Source of the DNA: an uncultured Muribaculaceae bacterium
GTDB taxonomy: Bacteria; Bacteroidota; Bacteroidia; Bacteroidales; Muribaculaceae
Reading direction: 5' to 3'
NCBI GenBank assembly: GCA_910585285.1
Contig: CAJUDL010000041.1
Coordinates: forward strand, 1-30,204
Length of the DNA stretch: 30,204 nucleotides
Positions 8,401-14,936 of the stretch are shown here, one piece after another (the first letter of the stretch is position 1; every line of letters starts with the position of its first letter). The notes under the pieces are model-generated. The model had not been told where the DNA came from, did no database searches, and saw only the letters and a program-made list of their open reading frames with translations. Position numbers and translations under genes: made by a program.

Positions 8401-8511
8401 TTTGCCGGATATCAGAAACACCTCGCTGTCGGAGAGTGGAGATTGAGTAAAATCAATAGTCGCATCTCCAACGGAAGCCATGTTGTGTATAGTAAGTTTC
8501 AGCAGTCTCAT
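5416..8511 (-). CDS. sbcC: SbcC, ATPase subunit of the SbcCD nuclease
   Basis: An SMC/Rad50-family protein of 1031 residues that works with SbcD to cleave DNA hairpins and process blocked or broken ends. The Walker A motif GKTGAGKS is at about residues 36-43. Long coiled coils rich in Lys, Glu and Leu run on both sides of a zinc hook, C-P-L-C, near residue 500, the middle of the protein as expected. The C-terminal lobe has the ABC signature region A-T-I-S-G-G-E-S-F-L and the Walker B-like segment T-L-F-I-D-E-G-F-G-S-L (about 960-970). The hook joins two SbcC molecules. Its start overlaps the sbcD stop by four bases, typical of translational coupling. SbcCD attacks long palindromes, which is notable because this window holds several foldback repeats. 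No hairpin terminator follows; see the C-rich trailer. Confidence 0.96.
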   Translation of the reverse strand: MRLLKLTIHNMASVGDATIDFTQSPLSDSEVFLISGKTGAGKSTILDCICLPLYGTAPRFKNTKINGITLDGSVNDAINVNDPRQILRRNTGEGYAELEFTGNNGIHYVARWGAQRSRKKIEGKLQKKNWTLENIDKKVSFTKDADIQQEISDAVGLDFNQFCRTVMLAQGDFTRFLNSNDNDKSEILSKITGTEIYSKIGIKIFERFKEEENIYNTLKLKIEGVSVLGEDEITEKKEALNQLEKENKILQENLRSESDLLELLKSQSETTLTIKKLSTKINDLSKDVSSLLISSNELHAEILNIKDDMQSKSEEIKKFDDCKEIFNEAENIMRDSQRINAINIDILNEKKSISTRTNDLEEKLLPQSLEYEKEIEKLAGQLLDNDASAAGLKTELDSLGIDELRKEKDQITSRRVELQNLMILLQNYADIAKRIENDRKEITVNENHLKEIIDKRSNLSEPFKIAEEKLRLYRDVYDKLFASSEKILGNIRSSLNIGDVCPLCRQKISASLPAEAEIKEMIKDRKEELDKAKASRDKLNDEIISIEAEIKTIKTAIEKSRKKLEEDNSLTEAFNKVKIKSEALDIDYNNEDIKSLILAEIDTISEKINIVAGKIKTAELLEKDLKSRNDKHKELSDLIQKKKENFSEIKIRIETVKTQNADATLNIAKADNEIRNIREGILSRLVNSRYHELFEKDMTVFCRELKEDVNKYKDLNKQLENLRLIAGNKQNTLESLDNVIEAIRSQLPDFIPESEVSRVSGVKDLHKFATDILMEISATSKGLNDNKERLIEIESKLEETGKCRQEDDLSFEATTTRVNAINDKIRENDIKKGSIETELKLNDSQVKKLGILMDEHKKQGKILDRWRILYDMFGDSEGKKFRKIAQSYILAELIHSANHYMKSLSDRYRLRVEPGTFVILVEDAWQGYTVRSAATISGGESFLVSLSLALALSDIGSNFSVDTLFIDEGFGSLSGDVLQNAISTLRLLHSKSGRKVGIISHVEELRERIPVQINVIREGASAESHISLTSR

Positions 8512-9677
8512 TCTCTTTCCTCCTCGTTAACAGATTCAATAATTTCTTTTAGCAACTCTTTTAAATCTTTATCGATCACAAATCCTTTCTCTGTGGCAAA
8601 TTTCTCTGCAATCCCCGTAGGAGACATTTTTTTGAATTCTCCTATTGATATGTAATTGCTATTTGCTGAATTGTCGAAGTCGTTTTTTCTAACGGCATTG
8701 ATATGGCAGAACCGGCATTTCTTTTCGCGAACAGCAGCTAATGCCTCTTCTCTGGCAAGATGCGGTAGAAAGTCAGATATCTCAACATTTAATCTTATAT
8801 AAGCTTCCATGTCATCCGGAAATGTTTTCAATGACTCGAGGGCTTCTTCGAATTGAGAGCATCCTTCAGCCGGCAATGATATTAATGGAAAAATGTTATT
8901 GATTTGAACCTCACGTATTTCAGGTTTGGTCTCTTTCCCGGGTATTTCCACAATTGAAACGCTGTGAGGATATTCCTCATCAAAAGAAACTGCTAACGGA
9001 GAACCGGAGTATCTCGCTCTTCCTCGGCTGCCTCTGATTGTCTGGGCATGATGTATGTGCCCCAAAGCGAGGTAGTCATAGCCTGTGCCAAAATCATTTA
9101 AAGTAACCGAATCGATACCTCCAATCATAGTTTCGGACATCTCTTCATGACCTTTGAAATCGCAGCCAGAGACGGTGGTATGCGCCATCATTACCACCGG
9201 TAAATTTTCCTGATTCATTTCATTAACGCGATCAAGTAATGTTTGAAACAGATTCTCAGGCATAGTCCTTTCATGGCAATACGGCACTGCGATTACAAAA
9301 CATTTTCCGCTTACTTCATGAATCAATGATTCCGGATTTGAGGAGTCGATATTTCCTATAGTAGTTACATTGAGGGCTCTCCAGGGAGTGGTGAAAATGT
9401 CATGGCGCGAAGCGCTGTCGTGGTTGCCCGCTGTTACAAATATCTGCATTTCAGGACACGCGGAATGTATCTCCACCATTGTATCAGCAAACAGACGCTG
9501 CACAGTTGCCGATGGTTGGGCTGTATGATATATGTCTCCGCATAATAAGAATATATCGGGACGTTCATCCCTTACGATATCTATAATTTGCGCAAGCATA
9601 TGATCTTGCTCGGTGTGGCGGTCGTAATTATACAACACATGCCCAAGATGCCAGTCGGAAGTATGAAGGAGTTTCAT
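8508..9677 (-). CDS. sbcD: SbcD, nuclease subunit of SbcCD
   Basis: A Mre11-family metallophosphoesterase of 389 residues. The five phosphoesterase motifs appear in order: T-S-D-W-H-L-G-H at the N-terminus (about 6-13), C-G-D-I-Y-H, T-A-G-N-H-D-S, P-Y-C-H-E-R, and A-L-G-H-I-H-H. Together these bind two metal ions, usually Mn2+. The C-terminal capping region (about 260-389) is more variable and ends in a highly charged tail. With SbcC it forms an ATP-dependent double-strand exonuclease and a hairpin endonuclease. It is the first gene of the pair and the start is well supported by M-K-L-L-H-T-S-D-W-H, the standard family beginning. A -7 promoter box lies about 25 bases upstream. Confidence 0.96.
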   Translation of the reverse strand: MKLLHTSDWHLGHVLYNYDRHTEQDHMLAQIIDIVRDERPDIFLLCGDIYHTAQPSATVQRLFADTMVEIHSACPEMQIFVTAGNHDSASRHDIFTTPWRALNVTTIGNIDSSNPESLIHEVSGKCFVIAVPYCHERTMPENLFQTLLDRVNEMNQENLPVVMMAHTTVSGCDFKGHEEMSETMIGGIDSVTLNDFGTGYDYLALGHIHHAQTIRGSRGRARYSGSPLAVSFDEEYPHSVSIVEIPGKETKPEIREVQINNIFPLISLPAEGCSQFEEALESLKTFPDDMEAYIRLNVEISDFLPHLAREEALAAVREKKCRFCHINAVRKNDFDNSANSNYISIGEFKKMSPTGIAEKFATEKGFVIDKDLKELLKEIIESVNEEERE

Positions 9678-9701
9678 TTATTACGTGTATGTTGCTTGTT
9701 G

Positions 9702-9709
9702 CAAATATA
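9702..9709 (-). promoter_or_regulatory. Candidate -7 box for sbcDC
   Basis: On the minus strand TATATTTG matches TAnnTTTG and lies 25 bases before the sbcD ATG. No TTTG is found at the usual upstream distance. Confidence 0.5.
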
Positions 9710-9732
9710 GTGATTATTTATGAGAAATTTAG

Positions 9733-9740
9733 TATTTTTG
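9733..9740 (+). promoter_or_regulatory. Candidate -7 box reading into the 9744-9932 foldback and acetyltransferase
   Basis: TATTTTTG matches TAnnTTTG. Transcription would begin close to 9745, so the RNA would start with the left arm of the foldback. No upstream TTTG at the right spacing was found. Confidence 0.45.
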
Positions 9741-9743
9741 CAC

Positions 9744-9932
9744 TAAGTAATGAATCATATTAAACCGATAAAATATGGAATATATAATCTCACATATCCT
9801 CTACTTGAAATTTTTGGTGCTTTCCGCCAAGTTTCATAAGTCACAATGCCCGCATTGCTCCTTCTTCAACTTGCGGAAACCCCTCAAAAATTTCTGCGTA
9901 TATGATATGTGTTTAATTTGATTCATTACTTA
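9744..9932. repeat. 189-bp nested foldback upstream of the acetyltransferase
   Basis: Successive inverted matches run from the outside inward. 9744-9765 pairs with 9911-9932 (21 of 22). CACATATC (9791-9798) pairs with GATATGTG (9904-9911). AAATTTTTG (9808-9816) pairs with CAAAAATTT (9885-9893). TTTCCGC (9821-9827) pairs with GCGGAAA (9873-9879). AAGTT (9829-9833) pairs with AACTT (9868-9872). An apical hairpin CAATG-CCCG-CATTG sits at 9844-9857. The left arm carries about 25 extra bases (9766-9790). The outer right arm ends on the A of the next gene's ATG. It differs in sequence from the 1108-1258 repeat family. It could be a structured leader or a mobile foldback. Confidence 0.8.
9775..9921 (+). 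CDS. Possible 48-residue cysteine-containing small protein (doubtful)
   Basis: An ATG-started open frame of 48 codons with Cys at 25, 28, 41 and 46 (C-P-H-C, then C-V-Y-D-M-C), which looks like a degenerate zinc ribbon. The N-terminal half is hydrophobic and aromatic. It lies wholly within the 9744-9932 foldback, and its start codon falls in the extra left-arm segment. The frame may therefore be an accident of the palindromic sequence. If translated, it could act as a leader peptide for the acetyltransferase, whose ATG begins 11 bases after this stop codon. I do not recognise a family. Confidence 0.2.
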   Translation: MEYIISHILYLKFLVLSAKFHKSQCPHCSFFNLRKPLKNFCVYDMCLI

Positions 9933-10510
9933 TGAAAAAATCAGAAAACGAAATATTTGAGAGTGAATGGGAGAAGATGCTCTCCGGTGAGATATACGAT
10001 GCGATGCATCCGAAATTCATAGAAATGCTTGGCACTACGCGTGAGAAGCTGTGGGAGTTCAATAATCTCCGTCCTTCCGAAATGGATAAGATGAAAGGTA
10101 TTTTGCGGGAGATATTGGGTGGCTATGGTGAAAAATTCCATGTGAATCAACCGTTCAGGTGCGATTACGGATGCAATATTTTTATTGGAGAGAATTTCTT
10201 TGCGAACTTTAATCTTACAATTCTCGATGAGGCGGAAGTCCGGATTGGCGACAATTGCTTCATTGGTCCCAACGTCAGTATCTATACGGCATGTCACCCT
10301 CTTGATCCGGAGAGGAGGAATACGGGTGTGGAATGGGCAGAACCTGTCACCATAGGTAACAGTGTGTGGATAGGAGGAAGCGCAACGATCGTACCTGGAG
10401 TGACGATTGGTAATAATGTCGTGATTGCCGCCGGAGCGGTCGTTACGAAAGATGTTCCAGACAATGTTGTGGTTGGAGGAAATCCGGCGCGGATCATCAA
10501 GAAGCTTTGA
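9932..10510 (+). CDS. Maltose/galactoside-type O-acetyltransferase
   Basis: A protein of 192 residues, standard for the Maa/LacA group, which transfers acetyl from acetyl-CoA to a sugar hydroxyl in the cytoplasm. The N-terminal Mac domain (about 10-60) shows E-K-M-L-S-G-E-I-Y-D-A. The rest is a left-handed beta-helix of hexapeptide repeats (I-G-D-N-C-F, I-G-N-S-V-W, I-G-N-N-V-V). Catalytic His122 lies in T-A-C-H-P-L-D-P. The C-terminus G-N-P-A-R-I-I-K-K-L closes the coil. The natural acceptor sugar cannot be read from sequence, so maa and lacA cannot be told apart. It is followed 29 bases later by the mscS-like gene. Its start codon touches the base of a long foldback, which suggests control of translation initiation by RNA structure. 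Confidence 0.92.
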   Translation: MKKSENEIFESEWEKMLSGEIYDAMHPKFIEMLGTTREKLWEFNNLRPSEMDKMKGILREILGGYGEKFHVNQPFRCDYGCNIFIGENFFANFNLTILDEAEVRIGDNCFIGPNVSIYTACHPLDPERRNTGVEWAEPVTIGNSVWIGGSATIVPGVTIGNNVVIAAGAVVTKDVPDNVVVGGNPARIIKKL

Positions 10511-10539
10511 CACTGATAACAAATTATTCCGGCTGATAA

Positions 10540-11739
10540 ATGGAAAAGAAGATAACATACTGGCTCAGTGAGATAGGAGGCGATTCATTCGCACAAGATT
10601 TTAGTTTTCCCGTGACACTCATTGCTGTAGCCTTGATTGCGTGGCTGGCATACGAACTGTTCAGAAGGGTCGTTTCTCCGTTTATCATCTACGCTGCGGA
10701 TAAAACGAGCACGAAATGGGATGATGATCTTCTGACAGAAGATGTGCTACGCGCCTTCAGTCAGATGATGCCGGCAATAGTTGTGGCATGGTTGTTGCCG
10801 AAAATGTTTGTCAGTCATGAATTGCTTTATGTATGGATAAAGAAATTCACACTTTTTTATATTGTATGGGCATGTGTGAATTTTGTGAATAAGGTGATAG
10901 GCGCGGTGTTCGGGGCGTTCGACAAGCGTAATCTCGAGCGCATACATTCGCTTAAGGGAACGTTTCAGATGGTGAAACTGATTGTTATCGGTATAGGTAT
11001 AATTGTCGGATCTGGCATTCTGTTTGATCGCTCGCCAATTGCTATCCTTACAGCTTTTGGTGCATCGGCTGCGGTTCTGATGTTAGTATTCAAGGATACG
11101 ATACTCGGATTGGTGGCAGGTGTGCAGTTGACTGCCAATAAAATGTTGCAGAAAGGAGACTGGATAATTTGCCAGAAAGCAGGTGCCAACGGCGAGGTTA
11201 TAGACATATCGTTGACTACAGTAAAAGTGCGCAACTGGGATAATTCAGTTATCACTATACCTCCATATAATCTTATCAGCGATTCTTTTCAGAATTATCA
11301 GCCGATGCGTGCTTCCGGAGGCAGGCGTGTATCAAGGTACGTCTATATAGATGTGAATAGTGTAAGATTTCTTAATGAATCGGAGCTGAGAGCGTTGCGA
11401 GAAGAGAATCTGATAATAGAGGAGATTGCAGAAGGGGAGAAGATAGTTAATCTTGGACTATTCCGCCGACATATGGAGAATTGGTTAAGAAACAGGAAGG
11501 ACATTGTATTGAAACGCGGACGGACAATGTTTGTCATGGTGCGTCAATTGCAATCTACTCCACAAGGAATACCATTGGAATTGTATTTTTTCACCAATAA
11601 GACAGATTGGGCACAATATGAGGAGATACAGAGTGATATTTTCGACTATGTGTATGCAGTGATAGGTAAATTTGGTCTTTGCATATATCAAGCTCCGTCT
11701 GGGCTCGATCTAATGTTCTCCAGGAATCAAACGAGATAA
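10540..11739 (+). CDS. MscS-family mechanosensitive channel, YbdG-like
   Basis: An inner-membrane channel of 399 residues that should open under membrane tension and release solutes on osmotic downshift. Hydrophobic segments lie at about 24-45, 75-95, 100-125, 140-160 and 165-185. The last is Gly/Ala-rich (A-I-L-T-A-F-G-A-S-A-A-V-L), the pore-lining helix of MscS. The beta domain then has K-G-D-W-I-I, G-E-V-I-D-I-S-L-T-T-V-K-V-R-N-W-D and T-I-P-P-Y-N-L-I-S-D. The S-G-G-R-R segment after it, the length and the C-terminal domain match E. coli YbdG, a small-conductance MscS relative. It starts 29 bases after the acetyltransferase, likely the same transcript. Its stop codon falls at the start of a partial foldback repeat. 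Confidence 0.93.
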   Translation: MEKKITYWLSEIGGDSFAQDFSFPVTLIAVALIAWLAYELFRRVVSPFIIYAADKTSTKWDDDLLTEDVLRAFSQMMPAIVVAWLLPKMFVSHELLYVWIKKFTLFYIVWACVNFVNKVIGAVFGAFDKRNLERIHSLKGTFQMVKLIVIGIGIIVGSGILFDRSPIAILTAFGASAAVLMLVFKDTILGLVAGVQLTANKMLQKGDWIICQKAGANGEVIDISLTTVKVRNWDNSVITIPPYNLISDSFQNYQPMRASGGRRVSRYVYIDVNSVRFLNESELRALREENLIIEEIAEGEKIVNLGLFRRHMENWLRNRKDIVLKRGRTMFVMVRQLQSTPQGIPLELYFFTNKTDWAQYEEIQSDIFDYVYAVIGKFGLCIYQAPSGLDLMFSRNQTR

Positions 11740-11777
11740 ACTCATAAACTTTAAGTTGAAGCGTGTGAAACTTAAAT
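11735..11777. repeat. Right half of the MITE-like repeat, partial copy B
   Basis: Two WTAAACTY octamers, then TTTAAGTTGAAG, then AAACTTAAAT, aligning with the right end of the copies at 1108-1258 and 27913-28085. GCTTGCG is GCGTGTG here. No left arm is present. Like the full copies it ends a few bases before an ATG (11785), and the mscS-like stop codon is inside it. Confidence 0.65.
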
Positions 11778-11784
11778 AATAATT

Positions 11785-12183
11785 ATGGCAAAACAGGAAT
11801 ATATTCAGAAGAACAGAGAGTGGCTGGCTGAAAAAGGGAAAGAACCCGGTGTGATGCCGCTCGATAAAGGGATATGCTATAAGGTGTTGAAAAAGGGGAA
11901 TGCCAAGGGTGCGACTCCTAACAGAAATAGCGTGGTGACAGCTCATTATGTCGGTAAGACCATTAATGGCAAAACTTTTGACAGCAGTCGAGGTGGAGTG
12001 GCACCTGCATTTCGTCTCCGCGACTTGATTCCGGGGTGGATCATCGCTCTTCAGCAGATGCATGTAGGCGATAAATGGGAGATCTATATTCCGGCTGAGC
12101 AGGCGTATGGTATGCGCAACATTCCCGGCATCCCCGGTGGCTCAACGCTTATATTTGAAATTGAGTTATGCGGAGTGGCGTAG
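11785..12183 (+). CDS. FKBP-type peptidyl-prolyl cis-trans isomerase
   Basis: A protein of 132 residues with a short N-terminal helix (E-Y-I-Q-K-N-R-E-W-L) and one FKBP domain (about 27-131). Conserved features are V-T-A-H-Y-V-G, G-K-T-F-D-S-S, P-G-W-I-I-A-L-Q-Q-M, Y-I-P-A-E-Q-A-Y-G and the closing L-I-F-E-I-E-L. These form the proline-binding pocket that catalyses isomerisation. No signal peptide or lipobox is present, so it should be cytoplasmic, unlike many Bacteroidetes FKBPs that are exported. It lies 45 bases after the mscS-like gene with the partial foldback repeat between them, and 61 bases before the macro-like gene. No promoter box was found in the gap, so it may depend on the upstream transcript. 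Confidence 0.93.
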   Translation: MAKQEYIQKNREWLAEKGKEPGVMPLDKGICYKVLKKGNAKGATPNRNSVVTAHYVGKTINGKTFDSSRGGVAPAFRLRDLIPGWIIALQQMHVGDKWEIYIPAEQAYGMRNIPGIPGGSTLIFEIELCGVA

Positions 12184-12244
12184 ATCGGCATAAACAAATT
12201 CCCGAAAATTTAGGTTAATACAATATATAATACAATACTATACT

Positions 12245-12649
12245 ATGGAAGAAGAACTTAATTATACTCCCGAGAATATAACCAAATTGGGAGAGGATGA
12301 AATTTTTGTGTTTGGCAGCAACCTCGAGGGATTGCATTTAGGAGGAGCTGCCCGCACAGCTGTAGAGAAGTTTGGTGCCAAGATGGGTCAAGGCGTTGGG
12401 CTTCAAGGGCAGTCATATGCAATTCCGACAATGCAAGGAGGAGTTGAAACAATAAAGCCATACGTAGACGAGTTCATCGATCTGGCAAGAGAGTGGGACC
12501 AGACCACATTTTATATCACACGCATAGGGTGCGGGATTGCTGGCTTTACAGATGAAGAGATCGCGCCTCTTTTTGCAGACGCAATGGATCTCTATAATGT
12601 CCGTCTCCCCGAATCATTTGTAAAAGTGATTCGCAAACTAAAGAGGTAA
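12245..12649 (+). CDS. Macrodomain-like protein (A1S_2505-type)
   Basis: A protein of 134 residues. Its opening V-F-G-S-N-L-E-G-L-H-L-G-G-A-A, then G-V-G-L-Q-G-Q-S-Y-A-I-P-T and I-G-C-G-I-A-G-F-T-D-E-E-I-A-P-L-F, match a small family that resembles macrodomains. This family is often annotated 'A1S_2505 phage-like', and its members occur in phages and host genomes. Macrodomains bind ADP-ribose or related nucleotides; whether this protein does is unproven. No phage genes surround it. It lies on the same strand as the FKBP gene and converges with tex, the two stop codons being 3 bases apart. Confidence 0.7.
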   Translation: MEEELNYTPENITKLGEDEIFVFGSNLEGLHLGGAARTAVEKFGAKMGQGVGLQGQSYAIPTMQGGVETIKPYVDEFIDLAREWDQTTFYITRIGCGIAGFTDEEIAPLFADAMDLYNVRLPESFVKVIRKLKR

Positions 12650-12652
12650 AGG

Positions 12653-14800
12653 CTATTGCGGAAGGAGGGATAAGCTGATGCGGCGCCGAATTGGATCAAG
12701 GTCGGTGACTGTTACCTCTATCTGCTGACCAAGACGAAGCACATCGCTGACCGCGTTTATGCGTCGGGTGGATATTTTTGAGATATGTAGCAATCCGCTT
12801 TCCTTTATTCCAAGGTCGATGAAGGCTCCGAATGCGGTAATGTTGCTGACAAGTCCCGGAAGTTTCTGCCCGATTCTCAACTGTTCGAACGATTCTATTG
12901 CAGGCTGAAACGCTGTCTCGGCGTTATCCGTGCGCGGATCGCGACCCGGTTTGCGTAATTCCGCAATAATGTCGGTGATTGTTTCCAGTCCGCCAATTCC
13001 TTTCGATGCTAATTCTGCGGGGTTGATTTTATTTAAAAGAGTATCATTGGCGGGAAGGTCTTTTGTTTTGACACCTAAAATTCTTGCAATCTCCTTCACA
13101 ATCGGATAGCTTTCCGGATGAATGCCTGTATTGTCGAGGGGTTCCTCACCGGTACTGATCCGTAGAAAACCGGCAGCCTGTTCAAATGCTTTTTCTCCCA
13201 ATCTCGGAACTTTCTTCAACTCTTTGCGGGTTGTGAAAGGTCCGTTCTCAGTTCGGTATTTTACGATGTTTGCCGCCAAAGAGGGTCCAATGCCGGAAAC
13301 ATATGCCAATAGACTGGCGGAGGCTGTGTTAACATCTACTCCAACAGCGTTTACACAACTCATCACTGTGTAATCAAGGGCATTCTTAAGCTTGCTTTGG
13401 TCAACGTCGTGCTGGTATTGTCCTACACCAATAGATTTAGGATCAATTTTCACAAGTTCTGCAAGAGGATCAATCAGACGCCGCCCGATAGACACGGCTC
13501 CTCTCACTGTCACGTCTTTATCAGGGAATTCATTTCTGGCAATGTCTGAGGCTGAATATACAGAGGCGCCATCTTCACTTACAACGAATATCGCGCCGGG
13601 TTCCATGAGTTTGAAATCCTTCAAGAAACGTTCTGTTTCGCGTGATGCCGTGCCGTTACCCAAGGCTATGGCATCGAGTTTATGGCGAGAAATCAGTTTT
13701 CGCAGGGTTGTAGCAGCCCCTTCAAGATCACTGCGTGGAGGAGTGGGATAAATCACGGTATCGTCCAGAAGATTTCCTTGCTGATCAATAGCCACGACTT
13801 TGCATCCGGTGCGGTAGCCAGGATCAATGGCAAGCACTCTGCGGCATTTGAGAGGAGAGGCAAGCAGAAGCTGTCGCAAATTTTGGGCAAAGATATCAAT
13901 CGCAACTCGATCGGCTTCCTCTTTGAGCGAAGAAGAAACTTCGTTTTCTACAGAAGGACGGATAAGTCTTTTTGTGGCATCTGCCACTGCACTTTCGATA
14001 ATTTCTCTGCATTGATTCGTGGCGTTGCGAGACGCATACGCTTCGGTCAATGCTTCCTCAAGCGAACCGTGAGAATCGTCTAATTGATATTTTACCTTTA
14101 TCATTCCCTCTGTTTCAGCCCGGCGTAAGGCAAGATACTGATGGGAAGGGATTCTTCTTACTGAATTCGAGAAATTACCATATGTTGCGAAGGGAGAAGC
14201 AGCCAGCTCTTCCTCCTTTCCTTTCGCCGGAGAGCATACAAGCGAACCACGACGTTGGTAAGAGTTGCGCGTCATATTGCGTAATCTTGTTGATTCTGAA
14301 GCCCATTCGGCAATAATGTCACAGGCACCGGCAATGGCATCTTCAGCACTTGTAACCTCTTCGTTACGAATGAAACGTCTCGCAGAAGCGACCGGATCTG
14401 TTGCAGTTCCAGCCATAATTATTTTCGCAAGCGGTTCCAGTCCGCGTTCACGTGCGATTGTGGCGCGAGTGCGTTTTTTAGGTTTGAAAGGGGCATAGAT
14501 GTCTTCGACTTCGGTCATAGTCTGGGCATCGCGAAGGCTTTGCTCTATTCTTGGAGTCATGGCGCCTGCTGATTCAATCGCCTCTTTAACAAATTCCTTG
14601 CGAGCATAAAGATCGCGAACGGTTTTAAGTGTGGTTTCAATTGAACGCACGGCAACTTCATCAAGAGATCCTGTGGCTTCTTTGCGATAACGGCTGATAA
14701 ATGGCACCGTAGCGCCTTCATCAAGAAGATTTGTCACGGCGGCGACACCTCGCTCGGGAAGCGAAAGGCGCTTAGCAACGTCATATATGATATTATTCAT
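12653..14800 (-). CDS. tex: Tex-family S1 RNA-binding protein
   Basis: A protein of 715 residues from the ATG at 14800; an upstream TTG at 14824 is rejected because it lies inside a -7 promoter box. Domain order is that of Tex. An N-terminal helical region carries V-P-F-I-S-R-Y-R-K-E. A YqgF/RNase H-like domain carries A-I-D-P-G-Y-R-T-G-C-K. A helix-hairpin-helix pair carries V-S-G-I-G-P-S-L-A and V-P-R-L-G-E-K-A-F. The C-terminal S1 domain (G-L-V-S-N-I-T-A-F-G-A-F-I-D-L-G, then G-L-L-H-I-S) binds RNA. Tex is a nucleic-acid-binding protein linked to transcription in several bacteria; its precise role is unsettled. It is divergent from the TonB receptor and monocistronic by position. Confidence 0.96.
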   Translation of the reverse strand: MNNIIYDVAKRLSLPERGVAAVTNLLDEGATVPFISRYRKEATGSLDEVAVRSIETTLKTVRDLYARKEFVKEAIESAGAMTPRIEQSLRDAQTMTEVEDIYAPFKPKKRTRATIARERGLEPLAKIIMAGTATDPVASARRFIRNEEVTSAEDAIAGACDIIAEWASESTRLRNMTRNSYQRRGSLVCSPAKGKEEELAASPFATYGNFSNSVRRIPSHQYLALRRAETEGMIKVKYQLDDSHGSLEEALTEAYASRNATNQCREIIESAVADATKRLIRPSVENEVSSSLKEEADRVAIDIFAQNLRQLLLASPLKCRRVLAIDPGYRTGCKVVAIDQQGNLLDDTVIYPTPPRSDLEGAATTLRKLISRHKLDAIALGNGTASRETERFLKDFKLMEPGAIFVVSEDGASVYSASDIARNEFPDKDVTVRGAVSIGRRLIDPLAELVKIDPKSIGVGQYQHDVDQSKLKNALDYTVMSCVNAVGVDVNTASASLLAYVSGIGPSLAANIVKYRTENGPFTTRKELKKVPRLGEKAFEQAAGFLRISTGEEPLDNTGIHPESYPIVKEIARILGVKTKDLPANDTLLNKINPAELASKGIGGLETITDIIAELRKPGRDPRTDNAETAFQPAIESFEQLRIGQKLPGLVSNITAFGAFIDLGIKESGLLHISKISTRRINAVSDVLRLGQQIEVTVTDLDPIRRRISLSLLPQ

Positions 14801-14821
14801 TCTTTTAATCTTAACAGAGTA

Positions 14822-14829
14822 CAAAAGTA
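14822..14829 (-). promoter_or_regulatory. Candidate -7 box for tex
   Basis: On the minus strand TACTTTTG matches TAnnTTTG and would give a start near 14815, about 15 bases before the chosen ATG. This position decides against the TTG start at 14824. No matching -33 TTTG was found. Confidence 0.5.
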
Positions 14830-14936
14830 TAAAAATTCAGGCGAAAATAAAAATAGGATTGGGCTGAGGGTATAATATAAAAGGCATGAGAGCGTTTTCT
14901 TAGTATTGGAGCCGTTGCTCCTATCCCAATCAAGAA

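Noticed and set aside
5416..9677. A defence nuclease system of the SMC type
   Set aside because: Zinc hook, domain order and partner nuclease are those of ordinary SbcCD; no extra effector is adjacent.
14801..14824. N-terminal extension of tex from a TTG
   Set aside because: The TTG overlaps the -7 promoter box TACTTTTG (14822-14829), so it would not be in the transcript. The ATG at 14800 starts the normal Tex sequence.
14908..14921. GGAGC-CGTT-GCTCC as a terminator before the TonB receptor
   Set aside because: The stem is 5 bp with no T run on either strand; it may be a leader structure but does not fit a terminator.
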